This document shows, one piece after another, positions 39,167 through 49,389 of a stretch of 64,000 nucleotides of DNA. Origin of the DNA: Marivivens sp. (GTDB lineage Bacteria > Pseudomonadota > Alphaproteobacteria > Rhodobacterales > Rhodobacteraceae); the NCBI GenBank assembly GCA_024642115.1, contig JAHEBU010000007.1, forward strand, positions 124,001 to 188,000. The letters are read 5' to 3'. The notes beneath the pieces were generated by a model, which saw only the letters and a program-made list of their open reading frames with translations, was not told the origin of the DNA and did no database searches. A program made the translations under genes and the position numbers. The number at the start of each line of letters is the position of its first letter. Position 1 is the stretch's first letter.

Positions 39167-42067
39167 ATGACGCCATCCCGGATCACGGCCGTCCTTGGGC
39201 CGACCAATACCGGCAAAACCCATTACGCCATCGAACGGATGCTGGCGCACCGCACCGGGGTCATTGGCCTGCCGCTGCGCCTGTTGGCGCGCGAGGTCTA
39301 TGATCGCATCGTCCGGCTGCGCGGGCCGTCCGTCGTGGCGCTGGTCACCGGCGAAGAGCGGATCGTGCCGGACCGCGTGCAATACTGGGTCTGCACAGTC
39401 GAGGCGATGCCCGAAGGGATGGCCTGTGATTTTCTGGCCGTTGATGAAATCCAGCTTTGCGCCGATGCCGAGCGGGGGCATGTGTTCACCGACCGTCTGC
39501 TCAATGCCCGGGGTCTGCATGAAACCCTGTTCCTGGGGGCCGAAACCATGCGGCAGGCGATCGGGCAACTGGTCCCCAATGTTACCTACCTCAAACGCGA
39601 CCGTTTTTCGACGCTGACCTACACAGGTTCGAAAAAGATAAATCGGATGCCCGAACGGACCGCAATCGTCGGATTTTCTGTTGAAAATGTGTATGCGATT
39701 GCAGAACTTCTGCGCCGGACAAAGGGCGGTGCGGCGGTGGTGATGGGCGCGCTTTCCCCCCGAACGCGCAACGCGCAAGTCGACCTCTATCAGAACGGCG
39801 ATGTGGATTATCTGGTGGCTACCGATGCCATCGGCATGGGCCTGAACCTTGATATCGACCACGTCGCTTTTTCCAGCCTTGTGAAATTCGACGGGGTGCG
39901 GATGCGGCACCTGTCGCCTGACGAGATGGCCCAGATCGCTGGCCGGGCCGGGCGGCACATGAACGCAGGCACCTTTGGCGTGACCGGCGAGGCGCCTGAG
40001 CCGGATGAAGAGGTGATCGAGGCGATCACCGATCACCGATTTCGCCCCGTGACCAAACTGCAATGGCGCAATTCCCGGTTGCAGTTCGGTTCGGTCAAAC
40101 GGTTGCTGCAAACGCTGGAAGAACGGACCGAAAACCCGCTGCTGACCCGGGTTCGCGAATCGGATGACCTTGCCGCGCTGCGCGCGCTGTCCGGCGATGC
40201 CGAGATTCTGGCGCGGGCCAGTGACGGGCAGTCGGTCAAATTGCTGTGGGACGTCTGCCGCATCCCCGATTTCCGGGGGATCAGCCGGGGCGAACATGCG
40301 GCGCTTCTCACTGAAATCTATAACTTTTTGCACCAGTATGGCACCATCCCCGCCAACTGGTTCGCGCTTCAGGTCAAACGCATCGACCGGACCGAAGGTG
40401 ACATCGACACCCTGTCCAAACGATTGGCGTTTATCCGCACATGGACCTATGTCGCCCAACGCAAAGGCTGGCTGGGGGATGAAAAGCATTGGCGCGAGGA
40501 AACCCGCGCTGTAGAAGATCGCCTGTCGGATGCATTGCACGGTGCGCTGACGCAAAGATTTGTGGACCGGCGGACAAGTGTCTTGCTCCGGCGGCTCAAG
40601 CAGAAGGAAAGCCTCGTGGCTGATGTGAACGACAAGGGTGAAGTGACAGTAGACGGCGAATTCGTCGGCAAACTGGAAGGGTTCCGGTTCCGCATGGACA
40701 AGACCGCCAACCCCGACGAGGCGAAAACCCTGCGCCAGGCGTCCGAGGCGGCACTTGCCCCGCATTTCCATCTGCGGGCCGACCGGTTCTACAACGCGCC
40801 CGATCCTGAAATCGACTTTACCGAACAGGGTGGGCTGATGTGGGGCGATCAGGCGGTGGGCAAGCTCACGGCCGGGTCTGACCCGCTCAAACCCGTGGCC
40901 GTCGCCTTTGTCGATGACGAGGCCGGTCCCGAGGTGATGCAAAAGGTGCAGCGCCGGCTGCAACACTTCATCGACCGCAAGATTGCCGCGACGATGGAAC
41001 CGCTGACCAAACTGCGAGACGACGAAACCCTGACCGGTATGGCCAAAGGGTTCGCCTATCGCATGGTGGAACACTTCGGGATCATCCCCCGGGGTGAGGT
41101 TGCGCAACAGGTCAAGGACCTGGATCAAGAGGCACGGGGCCTGCTGCGCAAGCACGGTATCCGCTTTGGTCAGTTCACCATCTTCCTGCCGCTTCTGCTC
41201 AAACCTGCGCCGACCCGGTTGCGGCTGGTGCTGTGGTCGTTGTCCAAGAACCTGCAGGAATTCCCCGAATCGCCGCCCCCCGGTCTGGTGACGGTGCCCA
41301 CGGTCGACGGACTTGTGCCCGGCACCTATGCAATGGCGGGCTATCGTGCGGCAGGCGACCGGGCGATCCGAATCGACATGCTCGAACGGCTGGCCGATAT
41401 GCTGCGCGACCGTGACAGCCGCGCGGGATTCGAGGCGACGGCAGACATGCTGTCGATCACCGGCATGACGCTGGACCAGTTTGCCAACCTGATGACAGGT
41501 CTGGGCTACAAAGCCGAAAAGGGCGAGCGGGCAAAGGTCAAACCGGTCCTTGCCTCGGACGATCCGCAAACCCCGCCCGCCGAGACTCCGGTCGAGATTC
41601 CCGGCGACCTGCCGCAGGAAACGCCGGTCGAAAGCCCCGGCGAAGGCCCCGATACCGGCCCGAACGAAATCCCTGGCGACATGCCGCAGGAAACGCCGAT
41701 CCCCGACCAGCAGGCCGCACCCGAGACCGTGCCCGAGTTGGAGAGTTTTTACACCTTTACCTGGGGTGCGCGTCCAGCGGCCCGGCGTGAACGGCCGCAA
41801 GGGCAGGGACGGCGCAGCGCCGAAGCCCCTGCGGCGGACCGCGCCAAGGGCGACCGCCCGCGCGGCGACGGCAAGCCGCGCGGTGACAAGGGCAAAGCCA
41901 AAGGCAAGGGCGGCGACCGCGGTGAGGGCAAGGGCGATCGGGGTGACCGGTATAAACCCCAGCCCGGCTCCAAACCTGCCGTGGCCGAGGCGCGCCCGCG
42001 CCAAGAGAAAAAAATCGACCCCGACAACCCTTTCGCCGCAGCCCTGATGGGGTTCAAGACGAATTGA
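39167..42067 (+). CDS. SUV3-like RNA helicase
   Basis: A 966-residue superfamily-2 helicase like mitochondrial SUV3. Motif I GPTNTGKTH is 10 residues from the start, motif II VDEIQLC, the carboxy-terminal helicase motif GRAGRH, and SUV3-type extension follow. From about residue 800 the sequence becomes low complexity: an acidic Pro-rich stretch with a 24-residue repeat (EIPGDLPQETP / EIPGDMPQETP), then a basic Gly/Lys/Arg tail (KGDRGDRY) suited to RNA binding. In mitochondria SUV3 works with PNPase in RNA decay; a similar role is inferred here. It overlaps the S4 gene by 4 bp. Confidence 0.92.
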   Translation: MTPSRITAVLGPTNTGKTHYAIERMLAHRTGVIGLPLRLLAREVYDRIVRLRGPSVVALVTGEERIVPDRVQYWVCTVEAMPEGMACDFLAVDEIQLCADAERGHVFTDRLLNARGLHETLFLGAETMRQAIGQLVPNVTYLKRDRFSTLTYTGSKKINRMPERTAIVGFSVENVYAIAELLRRTKGGAAVVMGALSPRTRNAQVDLYQNGDVDYLVATDAIGMGLNLDIDHVAFSSLVKFDGVRMRHLSPDEMAQIAGRAGRHMNAGTFGVTGEAPEPDEEVIEAITDHRFRPVTKLQWRNSRLQFGSVKRLLQTLEERTENPLLTRVRESDDLAALRALSGDAEILARASDGQSVKLLWDVCRIPDFRGISRGEHAALLTEIYNFLHQYGTIPANWFALQVKRIDRTEGDIDTLSKRLAFIRTWTYVAQRKGWLGDEKHWREETRAVEDRLSDALHGALTQRFVDRRTSVLLRRLKQKESLVADVNDKGEVTVDGEFVGKLEGFRFRMDKTANPDEAKTLRQASEAALAPHFHLRADRFYNAPDPEIDFTEQGGLMWGDQAVGKLTAGSDPLKPVAVAFVDDEAGPEVMQKVQRRLQHFIDRKIAATMEPLTKLRDDETLTGMAKGFAYRMVEHFGIIPRGEVAQQVKDLDQEARGLLRKHGIRFGQFTIFLPLLLKPAPTRLRLVLWSLSKNLQEFPESPPPGLVTVPTVDGLVPGTYAMAGYRAAGDRAIRIDMLERLADMLRDRDSRAGFEATADMLSITGMTLDQFANLMTGLGYKAEKGERAKVKPVLASDDPQTPPAETPVEIPGDLPQETPVESPGEGPDTGPNEIPGDMPQETPIPDQQAAPETVPELESFYTFTWGARPAARRERPQGQGRRSAEAPAADRAKGDRPRGDGKPRGDKGKAKGKGGDRGEGKGDRGDRYKPQPGSKPAVAEARPRQEKKIDPDNPFAAALMGFKTN

Positions 42068-42462
42068 GCCTCGACGCCCGGCCCACCATCCGGATCGACA
42101 AATGGCTCTGGCACGCGCGGTTCTTCAAGACGCGGACGTTGGCCGCTACCGTGGTGTCGGGTGGCAAGGTTCGGGTGGACGGAACGCCGGTGGCAAAACC
42201 GGCCCGGTTGGTGGGGCCCGGAAATGTGCTGACCTTTGTCGCAGGCGAGGCGGTTCGGGTCGTGCGCATCATCGAGTGCGGCGACAGACGCGGCCCCGCG
42301 ACCGAGGCGCAGGATCTGTACGAGGACCTGTCCCCAGCCCCACCGCCACGCGACGTCCAGCCCGAAAACCCCGCCTATGACGGCAAGGGACGCCCCGGAA
42401 AACGCGAACGCCGGAACATCGCGTCGCAGGGACTGGATGACGGGTCTTTCGACCTTGAATGA
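42064..42462 (+). CDS. S4-domain RNA-binding protein, HslR-like
   Basis: A 132-residue protein with an amino-terminal S4 domain (IRIDKWLWHARFFKTRTLA then GKVRVDG), like heat-shock protein 15 (HslR), which recycles stalled 50S subunits. The carboxy tail is charged. It starts with TTG overlapping the helicase TGA, so it is coupled to the helicase gene. The link suggests joint action on RNA or ribosomes. Confidence 0.9.
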   Translation: MSLDARPTIRIDKWLWHARFFKTRTLAATVVSGGKVRVDGTPVAKPARLVGPGNVLTFVAGEAVRVVRIIECGDRRGPATEAQDLYEDLSPAPPPRDVQPENPAYDGKGRPGKRERRNIASQGLDDGSFDLE

Positions 42463-42525
42463 CGCCGCCGCTTGGCCTAGCAAACCCCCCAGAACCGTTT
42501 GGGCCGAGAGTTTGGAAACCGATCC

Positions 42526-42861
42526 ATGACCTATATCGTCAATGACAACTGTATCGCCTGCAAATACACCGATTGCGTCGAAGTTTGTCCCGTGGACTGC
42601 TTTTACGAAGGCGAGAACATGCTGGTGATCCATCCGGACGAATGTATCGACTGCGGTGTGTGCGAACCGGAATGTCCCGCAGACGCGATCCGGCCCGATA
42701 CCGAGCCGGACATGGAAAAATGGGTCGAATTCAACCGAAAATACGCGGTCAAATGGCCGGTGATTGTGACGCGAAAGGATCCGCTGCCCGACGCCGAGGC
42801 GATGGATGGCAAGCCCGGAAAGATGGACCTCTTCTCGGAACTGCCGGGGGCAGGCGGCTGA
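42526..42861 (+). CDS. fdxA: Seven-iron ferredoxin
   Basis: A 111-residue FdxA-type ferredoxin. The first cluster region is [17 protein letters not shown] and the second [12 protein letters not shown], which hold one [3Fe-4S] and one [4Fe-4S] cluster. It carries the usual extended carboxy terminus. Conserved upstream of carD in Alphaproteobacteria. Its electron partners are not defined here. Confidence 0.94.
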   Translation: MTYIVNDNCIACKYTDCVEVCPVDCFYEGENMLVIHPDECIDCGVCEPECPADAIRPDTEPDMEKWVEFNRKYAVKWPVIVTRKDPLPDAEAMDGKPGKMDLFSELPGAGG

Positions 42862-43110
42862 CCGATTCGGGGACCTGTCTGCTTGCCTTGTAAACTGGCC
42901 GCTTCGTAACCATTTGACACCAAACCAAGATTCGCCAATGCGCGCCACTTTTCCGGAATGGTGGAAGCGGGGGCATTTTTGTGGTATGATTGTTACAAAT
43001 GCTGCACCGTTATTGACTCACCCAGCCATAGACATTCCCCGACGGAGACACACTAGGTCGCCGCCGGGTCTTTTGTCGCCCGCGCCGGACAGTCTCAGGA
43101 AAGGACTATC

Positions 43111-43620
43111 ATGACCAAATCCAAAAAGAACGACTTCAGCCCGAATGATTTCGTTGTTTATCCGGCGCATGGCGTGGGCAAGATCGTATCGATCGAAAAA
43201 CAGCAGGTGGCCGGGTTCGAACTGGAGCTGTTCGTGATCTCGTTCGAAAAGGACAAGATGACCCTGCGTGTGCCGACCCATAAGGCGACTGAAGTGGGCA
43301 TGCGCTCGCTGTCCTCGCCCGACGTCGTGGCCCATGCCATGAAAACCCTGCGTGGCAAGGCCAAGGTGAAAAAGGCCATGTGGTCGCGCCGGGCGCAGGA
43401 ATACGAGCAAAAGATCAACTCGGGCGACCTGATCGCCATCGCCGAGGTCGTGCGCGACCTGCACCGTGCCGACGACCAGCGCGAGCAGAGCTATTCCGAA
43501 CGTCAACTGTACGAGGCTGCGCTCGAGCGTCTGACCCGCGAAATCGCTGCCGTCGCCGGTAACGACGAAAATGCCGCAGCCAAGGAAATCGGCTCGGTTC
43601 TGGTCGGCCGCGCCGCCTGA
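43111..43620 (+). CDS. carD: CarD-family transcription factor
   Basis: A 169-residue CarD/CdnL protein that stabilises RNA polymerase open complexes. The amino-terminal RNA-polymerase-interaction domain opens DFVVYPAHGVGKIVSIE (near residue 12), followed by the helical DNA-binding half (RRAQEYEQKINSGDLIAIAEV). The 249-bp upstream flank holds a TTGACA at 42914-42919 without a good -10, and no gene I can support. A terminator follows. Confidence 0.93.
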   Translation: MTKSKKNDFSPNDFVVYPAHGVGKIVSIEKQQVAGFELELFVISFEKDKMTLRVPTHKATEVGMRSLSSPDVVAHAMKTLRGKAKVKKAMWSRRAQEYEQKINSGDLIAIAEVVRDLHRADDQREQSYSERQLYEAALERLTREIAAVAGNDENAAAKEIGSVLVGRAA

Positions 43621-43642
43621 CATCGGCCCCTGATCGAACGGA

Positions 43643-43670
43643 AAAGCCGCGCCAAAAGGCGCGGCTTTGT
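43643..43670 (+). terminator. Hairpin terminator after carD
   Basis: Perfect 11-bp stem AAAGCCGCGCC / GGCGCGGCTTT with a 4-nt AAAA loop, then TTTGTTGTGTTT-type sequence on the plus strand. It lies 22 bp after the carD stop. Confidence 0.8.
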
Positions 43671-43742
43671 TGTGTTTACCGGGATTTTCCTGCAGAAAAT
43701 CGGTCCCTCCGGCGGGCGTTTTGATGGTGACGTGAGACTAAA

Positions 43743-43765
43743 GCGTAGGGTGGGTGAAACCCACC
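43743..43765. repeat. 23-bp hairpin repeat, copy 1
   Basis: Contains TAGGGTGGGTGAAACCCACC, a hairpin with a 7-bp stem (GGTGGGT / ACCCACC) and GAA loop. An identical 23-bp copy is at 57741-57763. This one lies between convergent carD and purD. Confidence 0.9.
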
Positions 43766-43777
43766 GCGCCCGACGCA

Positions 43778-45040
43778 TCACAGCGCCCGCCAGCCAATAT
43801 CCCGCCTGCAAAATCCCTCGGGCCAATCGATCGCATCGACCATCTGATAGGCCCGGTCCCGTGCTTCGGCCAATGTCGCCCCCCGCGCCGTGACCCCCAA
43901 CACGCGCCCGCCGTTGGCGGTGATCCGGCCATCGACTTCGCGCGTGCCTGCGTGGAACACCATGTTCATCGAATCCTCGGGCAACGCCTCCAACCCCTTG
44001 ATCTCGCTTCCTTTGGCGTAAGACCCCGGATAGCCTTGTGCGGCCATCACGACGCTGATCGCGTGGTCGTCCGCCCAATGGACCGTGATGTCGGCCAGCC
44101 GCCCCTCGGCACAGGCTTGCAGCAGGTCCAACACCTGCCCCCCAAGCCGCATCATGAGGGTCTGACATTCCGGATCACCGAAGCGCACGTTATATTCGAC
44201 GAGCCTTGGTTGGCCATCTTTGATCATTAGCCCAGCGAACAGGATGCCTTGGAACGGAGTCCCGCGCCGCACCATTTCGGCCATGGTGGGGGCGATGATT
44301 TCGGTCAGCGCCTTGTTCGTGACCGCCTCGGTCATCACCGGGGCAGGGGAGTAGGCGCCCATCCCGCCGGTATTGGGGCCAGTATCGCCATCGCCCACCC
44401 GTTTGTGGTCCTGTGCCGTGCCCAAGGTTAACAACGTGGTCCCGTCCACAAGGACAAAGAACGATGCCTCCTCGCCCTCCATGAACTCCTCGATCACCAC
44501 CTCTGCGCCCGCCTTGCCGAACTCGCCACCGAACATGTCGTCGATGGCGGCCAGTGCCTCGGCGTCGGTCATCGCAACGATCACGCCCTTGCCCGCAGCC
44601 AGTCCGTCAGCCTTGACCACGATGGGCGCGCCGTGGGTGCGGATATAGGCGCGGGCGGGCTCGGCCTGGGTAAAGCGGGCATAGGCGGCGGTTGGGGCGT
44701 CGGCCGCGTCGCAGATCGTTTTTGTGAAAGATTTGGACGATTCCAGCTCTGCTGCGGCTTGCGAAGGTCCGAAAACCAATAATCCTGCCGCACGGCATCT
44801 GTCCGCGACACCGGCGGCCAGCGGGGCCTCTGGTCCGATGACCACGAAATCCACCGCATTTTCGACTGCGAATTGCGCCACGATGTCGCCGTCCAGAATG
44901 TCGATGTCCGCACATTCGGCAATCGCCGCGATCCCTGCATTGCCCGGTGCCACGATCAGCCGGTCACATTTGGGATTCTGCTTGATCGCCCAGGCCAGGC
45001 TGTGTTCCCGCCCGCCGCTTCCCAAAATCAGGATATTCAT
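43778..45040 (-). CDS. purD: Phosphoribosylamine-glycine ligase
   Basis: Second step of purine synthesis: joins glycine to 5-phosphoribosylamine using ATP. 420 residues with an ATP-grasp domain. Visible: NILILGSGGREHSLAWAI at the start, HKRVGDGDTGPNTGGMGAYSP in the middle, and NVRFGDPECQ near 290. It is convergent with carD and divergent from xseA. Confidence 0.97.
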   Translation of the reverse strand: MNILILGSGGREHSLAWAIKQNPKCDRLIVAPGNAGIAAIAECADIDILDGDIVAQFAVENAVDFVVIGPEAPLAAGVADRCRAAGLLVFGPSQAAAELESSKSFTKTICDAADAPTAAYARFTQAEPARAYIRTHGAPIVVKADGLAAGKGVIVAMTDAEALAAIDDMFGGEFGKAGAEVVIEEFMEGEEASFFVLVDGTTLLTLGTAQDHKRVGDGDTGPNTGGMGAYSPAPVMTEAVTNKALTEIIAPTMAEMVRRGTPFQGILFAGLMIKDGQPRLVEYNVRFGDPECQTLMMRLGGQVLDLLQACAEGRLADITVHWADDHAISVVMAAQGYPGSYAKGSEIKGLEALPEDSMNMVFHAGTREVDGRITANGGRVLGVTARGATLAEARDRAYQMVDAIDWPEGFCRRDIGWRAL

Positions 45041-45107
45041 GGCACCCCCGCTTGGCCTTAGTTCGGTTGCGTTCTAAGGTTCGGGGGACCCGATCACAAG
45101 GCACCCA

Positions 45108-46643
45108 ATGGACCTGTTCGAAGACGCGCCCTCGCCCTCCAACGCCCCCGAATTCACCGTGTCTGAAATCTCGGGCGCGGTGAAACGCAGCATCGAGGGT
45201 GAATTCGGCCATGTCCGGGTGCGGGGCGAGTTGGGGCGGATCTCGCGCCCGTCGTCGGGTCACATCTACCTTGACCTCAAGGATGACCGGTCGGTCCTGT
45301 CGGGCGTGATCTGGAAAGGCCGCGCCAGTCAGCTTGCCACCCGCCCCGAGGAAGGGATGGAGGTGATTGCAACGGGCAAGCTCACCACCTTTCCGGGCCA
45401 GTCGAAATACCAGATGATCATCGACGATATCGCGCCCGCCGGGGCAGGGGCGCTGATGGCGATGCTGGAAAAGCGCAAGGCGGCGCTGGCGGCCGAAGGG
45501 TTGTTCGATACGTCCCGCAAACGCCCGCTACCCTATCTACCTGAAATCATTGGCGTTGTCACCTCGCCCTCGGGCGCCGTGATCCGCGACATCCTGCACC
45601 GACTGCGCGACCGTTTCCCGCGCAAGGTGTTAGTTTGGCCCGTCGCCGTGCAGGGGGCCGCCTGCGCGCCGCAGGTGGCCGCCGCGATCCACGGCTTCAA
45701 CGCGCTGACCCCCGGCGGGGCGATCCCACGCCCCGATCTGATCATCGTAGCGCGGGGTGGCGGGTCGATCGAGGATCTGTGGGGGTTCAACGAGGAAATC
45801 GTCGTGCGGGCCGCCGCCGCCTCGAATATCCCACTTATCTCGGCTGTCGGGCACGAAACCGACACGACTCTTATCGACTTTGCCTCGGACAAACGCGCGC
45901 CGACGCCCACCGCTGCCGCCGAACTGGCCGTGCCGGTGCGGATGGAACTGGCTGCGCTGATCGACGGGCAGGATGCGCGGCTCACTCGGGCGATCACCCA
46001 AGGTTTGATCCAGCGCGGCCAGCGCCTTCGCGACTTGTCCCGCGCGCTGCCCAAACCCGAAAGCCTCCTGCAACAGGCCCGCCAACGCCTTGATGTGGCA
46101 GGCGAACGGTTGCCCACGGCCCTGCGGGCGGCGACCCAGCGCAAGAAACTGCATCTGGCCGAGGTGACGGGGACACTCAAACCCGGTCTGCTCCGTCGGG
46201 GGCTTCAGGCCGATGCGCAAAGGCTGACCAACCTTGGCACACGGCTTGACCCCGCGCTTCGGCGCACTCTGTCTGACCGCAGGCGCGATCTGTCCCAGCA
46301 GGCCGGGCGGCTGCGCCTGACCACCCTGCGCGAGGATTTGTCCCGCCGGGTCGACCGCCTGTCCGACCTGATCCGCCGACTGACAGACCGGGCAGGCCGC
46401 GACGTGGCCGACCGGCGCACGCGGCTGACCGCTCTCGACCGGCTGCGGGTCACTTTGGGTTATCCGCAAACCTTGCAGCGCGGATTTGCAGTGGTCCGGG
46501 GCGATGGCAAGGTCGTGACCACCACCCAAGCCGCCAACGCGGCCACCACTCTCGACATCGAATTCGCGGACGGGCATCTGACGGTCGGCGGCAAGCCCCG
46601 CCGCCCCAAGGATACGCCCCCCGATCAGGGCAGCCTGTTCTAA
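45108..46643 (+). CDS. xseA: Exodeoxyribonuclease VII large subunit
   Basis: Catalytic subunit of exonuclease VII, which degrades single-stranded DNA. 511 residues: amino-terminal OB fold ([21 protein letters not shown]), catalytic domain ([15 protein letters not shown] then [23 protein letters not shown], in part), and a long Arg/Leu-rich coiled coil. The small subunit xseB is not adjacent. It shares 4 bp with the convergent exported-protein gene. Confidence 0.95.
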   Translation: MDLFEDAPSPSNAPEFTVSEISGAVKRSIEGEFGHVRVRGELGRISRPSSGHIYLDLKDDRSVLSGVIWKGRASQLATRPEEGMEVIATGKLTTFPGQSKYQMIIDDIAPAGAGALMAMLEKRKAALAAEGLFDTSRKRPLPYLPEIIGVVTSPSGAVIRDILHRLRDRFPRKVLVWPVAVQGAACAPQVAAAIHGFNALTPGGAIPRPDLIIVARGGGSIEDLWGFNEEIVVRAAAASNIPLISAVGHETDTTLIDFASDKRAPTPTAAAELAVPVRMELAALIDGQDARLTRAITQGLIQRGQRLRDLSRALPKPESLLQQARQRLDVAGERLPTALRAATQRKKLHLAEVTGTLKPGLLRRGLQADAQRLTNLGTRLDPALRRTLSDRRRDLSQQAGRLRLTTLREDLSRRVDRLSDLIRRLTDRAGRDVADRRTRLTALDRLRVTLGYPQTLQRGFAVVRGDGKVVTTTQAANAATTLDIEFADGHLTVGGKPRRPKDTPPDQGSLF

Positions 46644-47032
46644 CTGGTCAGATCCGGGCCAGGGCAGGTCAGCGGCTTGCCCTCCTTGGCCTCGTAGAGC
46701 ACGCCGATGGTGGGATCATCGACAAAGACGGCGCGAATACCCTCTGGATCAGCGTAAAAGTCCCAACATTGTTTGCCCGGTTCCTGTTCGTAGACAAAAC
46801 AGATGTGGCCGGCTTCTTCGAACCATTGCCCGTTGTCGCAGGTCCCGTTCAGAAAGGACCAGACAACCGACCGGCCGGGGCCATAATGCTCGGCACCATA
46901 AGGGGCTTCTCCGGCCAGACCAAAGGTAAGCGTCTTGCCCTGTACATAGGCATCAAACTCGGCCGCACTCATTGGCCCCTCGGCAAGGGCGGGGGTGGCG
47001 GATACGATCAGGGCGAAAAGACTCAGGCGCAT
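46640..47032 (-). CDS. Exported protein of unknown function
   Basis: A 130-residue exported protein (signal ending near ALA, residue 16), with two or more Cys ([35 protein letters not shown], in part) that could form disulfides. No known domain is recognised. It lies just downstream of the alkane-hydroxylase-like gene on the same strand. A start 36 bp upstream is possible but would break the signal peptide. Confidence 0.62.
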   Translation of the reverse strand: MRLSLFALIVSATPALAEGPMSAAEFDAYVQGKTLTFGLAGEAPYGAEHYGPGRSVVWSFLNGTCDNGQWFEEAGHICFVYEQEPGKQCWDFYADPEGIRAVFVDDPTIGVLYEAKEGKPLTCPGPDLTS

Positions 47033-47078
47033 GGCGACATGCTCCCACGACCGGGAGCCGGGTGCCATCCGCCCGCAC

Positions 47079-48122
47079 TCACCTTTGGGTGAGGCCGGGC
47101 GTGCCCGCCCAGACGTCCGCGAGTGGGTCCATCACCTGGCGCCAGCGCGACGGAATTAGCGCCAGACAGGCCATCACTGGCAACGACCGGGGCAGCATCG
47201 GCCCATCGTCAGGCAGGGACAGCGACGGATAGGGGCGGGCGGGATGGGCATGATGGTCAGAATGGCGGGGGGCATTCAGCATCAGGGCCGAAGAAAACCA
47301 GTGCGGACTGTTCCAGCTGTGACGGGCGGCGACCTGCTCGGGCTTGCCACCGGGCCCGATGGAACGGCTCAACCCGTAATGCTGCACGTAGTCCGACATC
47401 AGCAACTGCGACTGGGCAAACACAGCCAGCGCAAGATAAGCGACAAGGCCCTGCGGCCCCTCCACACCCCACGTTCCGGTCACAAACACAACGGCCCCAC
47501 CCAGATAGAGGAGGTACGGATTGCGCCACTTGCTGCGACCGATCTTGCGCAACCGCGCCCGCTCCGCCTCCAGACCATCGCGGAATGATCCCTGCCAGGC
47601 GCGCACGGCAAATCGGTAAAACCCTTCGCCCCGTCGCGCCGAACTGGGATCGGCCCGGGTCGCCACAAACCGGTGATGGACCAGCACATGGGCCGACGTG
47701 TGGTGGCCGAACAGCAGGCTGATATAAACCCACATCCCCAGATCATGCAGGCCACGGCTCCTTCGGTGGATCAGCTCATGCGCATTGGAATTGCTGACCT
47801 GTCCGAAATAGAGCCCCGCCGCCGCAAACACGGCCACCTTCTCCCACGGACCCAGCCACGCCCCCGCCAACCCCGCCACAGCCAGTATCAGCAGGGCGAA
47901 ATGGGATAGAGCCAGCACGACTGACAGCCCCGTCGCCACCGGAAACTCCGTATCAGGTAGGGCCAGGGTGACGCGGGCCACCGCCTCGTCCAGCAGCAGC
48001 GCGAACACCGTCATGACCAGCACGGCCCCCAGCCCCCAGACGCCGCCCCAGACCGCTGCCGCCGCAATCAGCGGCACCGGGATCAGCGTGGCGAACGCGA
48101 ACAGGATCAGCGGGCGGGGCAT
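47079..48122 (-). CDS. alkB: AlkB-type alkane 1-monooxygenase family protein
   Basis: An integral-membrane di-iron hydroxylase, 347 residues. His clusters of the family are complete: HELIHR, HVLVHHRFVATRADPS, and LNAPRHSDHHAHPARPYPSL with the AlkB-specific RHSDHH. Hydrophobic helices lie before the first cluster and between clusters. The reaction would be terminal hydroxylation of an alkane or similar chain using rubredoxin or ferredoxin electrons; no rubredoxin gene is adjacent. The ribosome site is AAGGAGGA. Confidence 0.87.
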   Translation of the reverse strand: MPRPLILFAFATLIPVPLIAAAAVWGGVWGLGAVLVMTVFALLLDEAVARVTLALPDTEFPVATGLSVVLALSHFALLILAVAGLAGAWLGPWEKVAVFAAAGLYFGQVSNSNAHELIHRRSRGLHDLGMWVYISLLFGHHTSAHVLVHHRFVATRADPSSARRGEGFYRFAVRAWQGSFRDGLEAERARLRKIGRSKWRNPYLLYLGGAVVFVTGTWGVEGPQGLVAYLALAVFAQSQLLMSDYVQHYGLSRSIGPGGKPEQVAARHSWNSPHWFSSALMLNAPRHSDHHAHPARPYPSLSLPDDGPMLPRSLPVMACLALIPSRWRQVMDPLADVWAGTPGLTQR

Positions 48123-48255
48123 CGGTCCTCCTTGGATTGGTGGGGCGGCATATAGCACGGGCCACGCAGGCAAACAGCCTCCCCACCCTTTCCTTGACGA
48201 CAATTGCGCATTAGGTGGGGTCAACGCCATGCGACAGCAGACCACGGGAAGCCCC

Positions 48256-49389
48256 ATGTCCTTCTTCAAAAAGATGAAAGACCGCCTGTTCCGGTCCTCC
48301 GACAAGATCGACGAAGGGCTGGTCGCGATCGTCGATGCCGCAGCCGAGGCCCCGACCGCACCCTTAGCCCCCGCCCCTGAACCCGTGGTGGGCCGCACAC
48401 CCGACTCTGTTCCGATCCCGCCCGCCTCAAAACCGCCCGTCGCTTCGGCGCCTACCGCACCGATCCCTTCACCCATCGCCTCAACTCCCGCGCCACCGCC
48501 CCCCGTCGAAAAACCCGGCCTTCTTGGTCGCCTGTTCAAAGGCGAACCCGAAGTCGCCCGGCGGGCGCTCGACGACGCCATGCTCGAACAACTCGAAGAG
48601 GTGCTGATTTCCGCGGATATGGGCGTCGATACCGCCCTGCGGGTGACATCGAACATGGCCGAAGGTCGGATGGGCAAACGGCTCAGCGTGGCCGAGATCA
48701 AGGGGCTGATGGCCGACGAGATCACCCGCATCATGGAGCCCGTCGCCCTGCCCATGCCGATCTATGCCAAAAAGCCGCAGGTCGTGCTGGTGGTCGGCGT
48801 CAACGGATCGGGCAAGACCACGACAATCGGCAAACTGGCCAGCCAGTTTCGCGCGGCAGGCAAATCTGTGATCATCGCCGCAGGCGACACGTTCCGCGCG
48901 GCGGCGGTTGAACAGCTTCAGGTCTGGGGACAGCGCGCGGGCGTTCCGGTGCTGACCGCCCCCGAAGGGTCTGATCCCGCCAGCCTCGCCTTTGATGCGA
49001 TGGAACAGGCCCAGCGCGAGGGGGCCGACCTGTTGATGATCGACACGGCGGGTCGGCTGCAAAACCGGGCGGATCTGATGGAGGAACTCTCCAAGATCGT
49101 CCGCGTCATCCGCAAGAAAGACCCCGACGCACCGCACAATACGCTGTTGGTGCTCGATGCAACAACGGGCCAGAACGCCTTGAACCAAGTGGAAATCTTT
49201 CGCAAGATCGCCGATGTGTCCGGCCTCGTGATGACCAAACTCGACGGCACGGCCAAGGGCGGGGTGCTGGTGGCGCTGGCCGACAAATTCGGGCTGCCGA
49301 TCCATGCTATCGGGGTCGGCGAACAGATCGACGACCTCGCCCCCTTCGACCCCGATGATTTCGCCCGTGCGCTGGTGGGGCTCGACTGA
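48256..49389 (+). CDS. ftsY: Signal recognition particle receptor FtsY
   Basis: SRP receptor GTPase that docks ribosome-SRP complexes at the membrane. About 377 residues. After MSFFKKMKDRLFRSS comes a Pro/Ala-rich linker instead of the long acidic domain seen in E. coli, then the NG domain: GVNGSGKTTTIGKLA, DTAGRLQN, TKLDGTAKGG. An alternative ATG lies 27 bp upstream. The stop overlaps the next gene's ATG by 1 bp. Confidence 0.96.
   Translation: MSFFKKMKDRLFRSSDKIDEGLVAIVDAAAEAPTAPLAPAPEPVVGRTPDSVPIPPASKPPVASAPTAPIPSPIASTPAPPPPVEKPGLLGRLFKGEPEVARRALDDAMLEQLEEVLISADMGVDTALRVTSNMAEGRMGKRLSVAEIKGLMADEITRIMEPVALPMPIYAKKPQVVLVVGVNGSGKTTTIGKLASQFRAAGKSVIIAAGDTFRAAAVEQLQVWGQRAGVPVLTAPEGSDPASLAFDAMEQAQREGADLLMIDTAGRLQNRADLMEELSKIVRVIRKKDPDAPHNTLLVLDATTGQNALNQVEIFRKIADVSGLVMTKLDGTAKGGVLVALADKFGLPIHAIGVGEQIDDLAPFDPDDFARALVGLD

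Noticed and set aside
38642-42004. A 1120-codon open frame on the minus strand, opposite the helicase gene
   Set aside because: The plus-strand frame has clear helicase motifs and helical grammar; the minus frame has none and is His/Gly/Arg-rich, as expected of an antisense shadow in GC-rich DNA.
42914-42942. Promoter for carD (TTGACA)
   Set aside because: The 17-bp spaced -10 (AATGCG) is poor; mentioned only in the carD entry.
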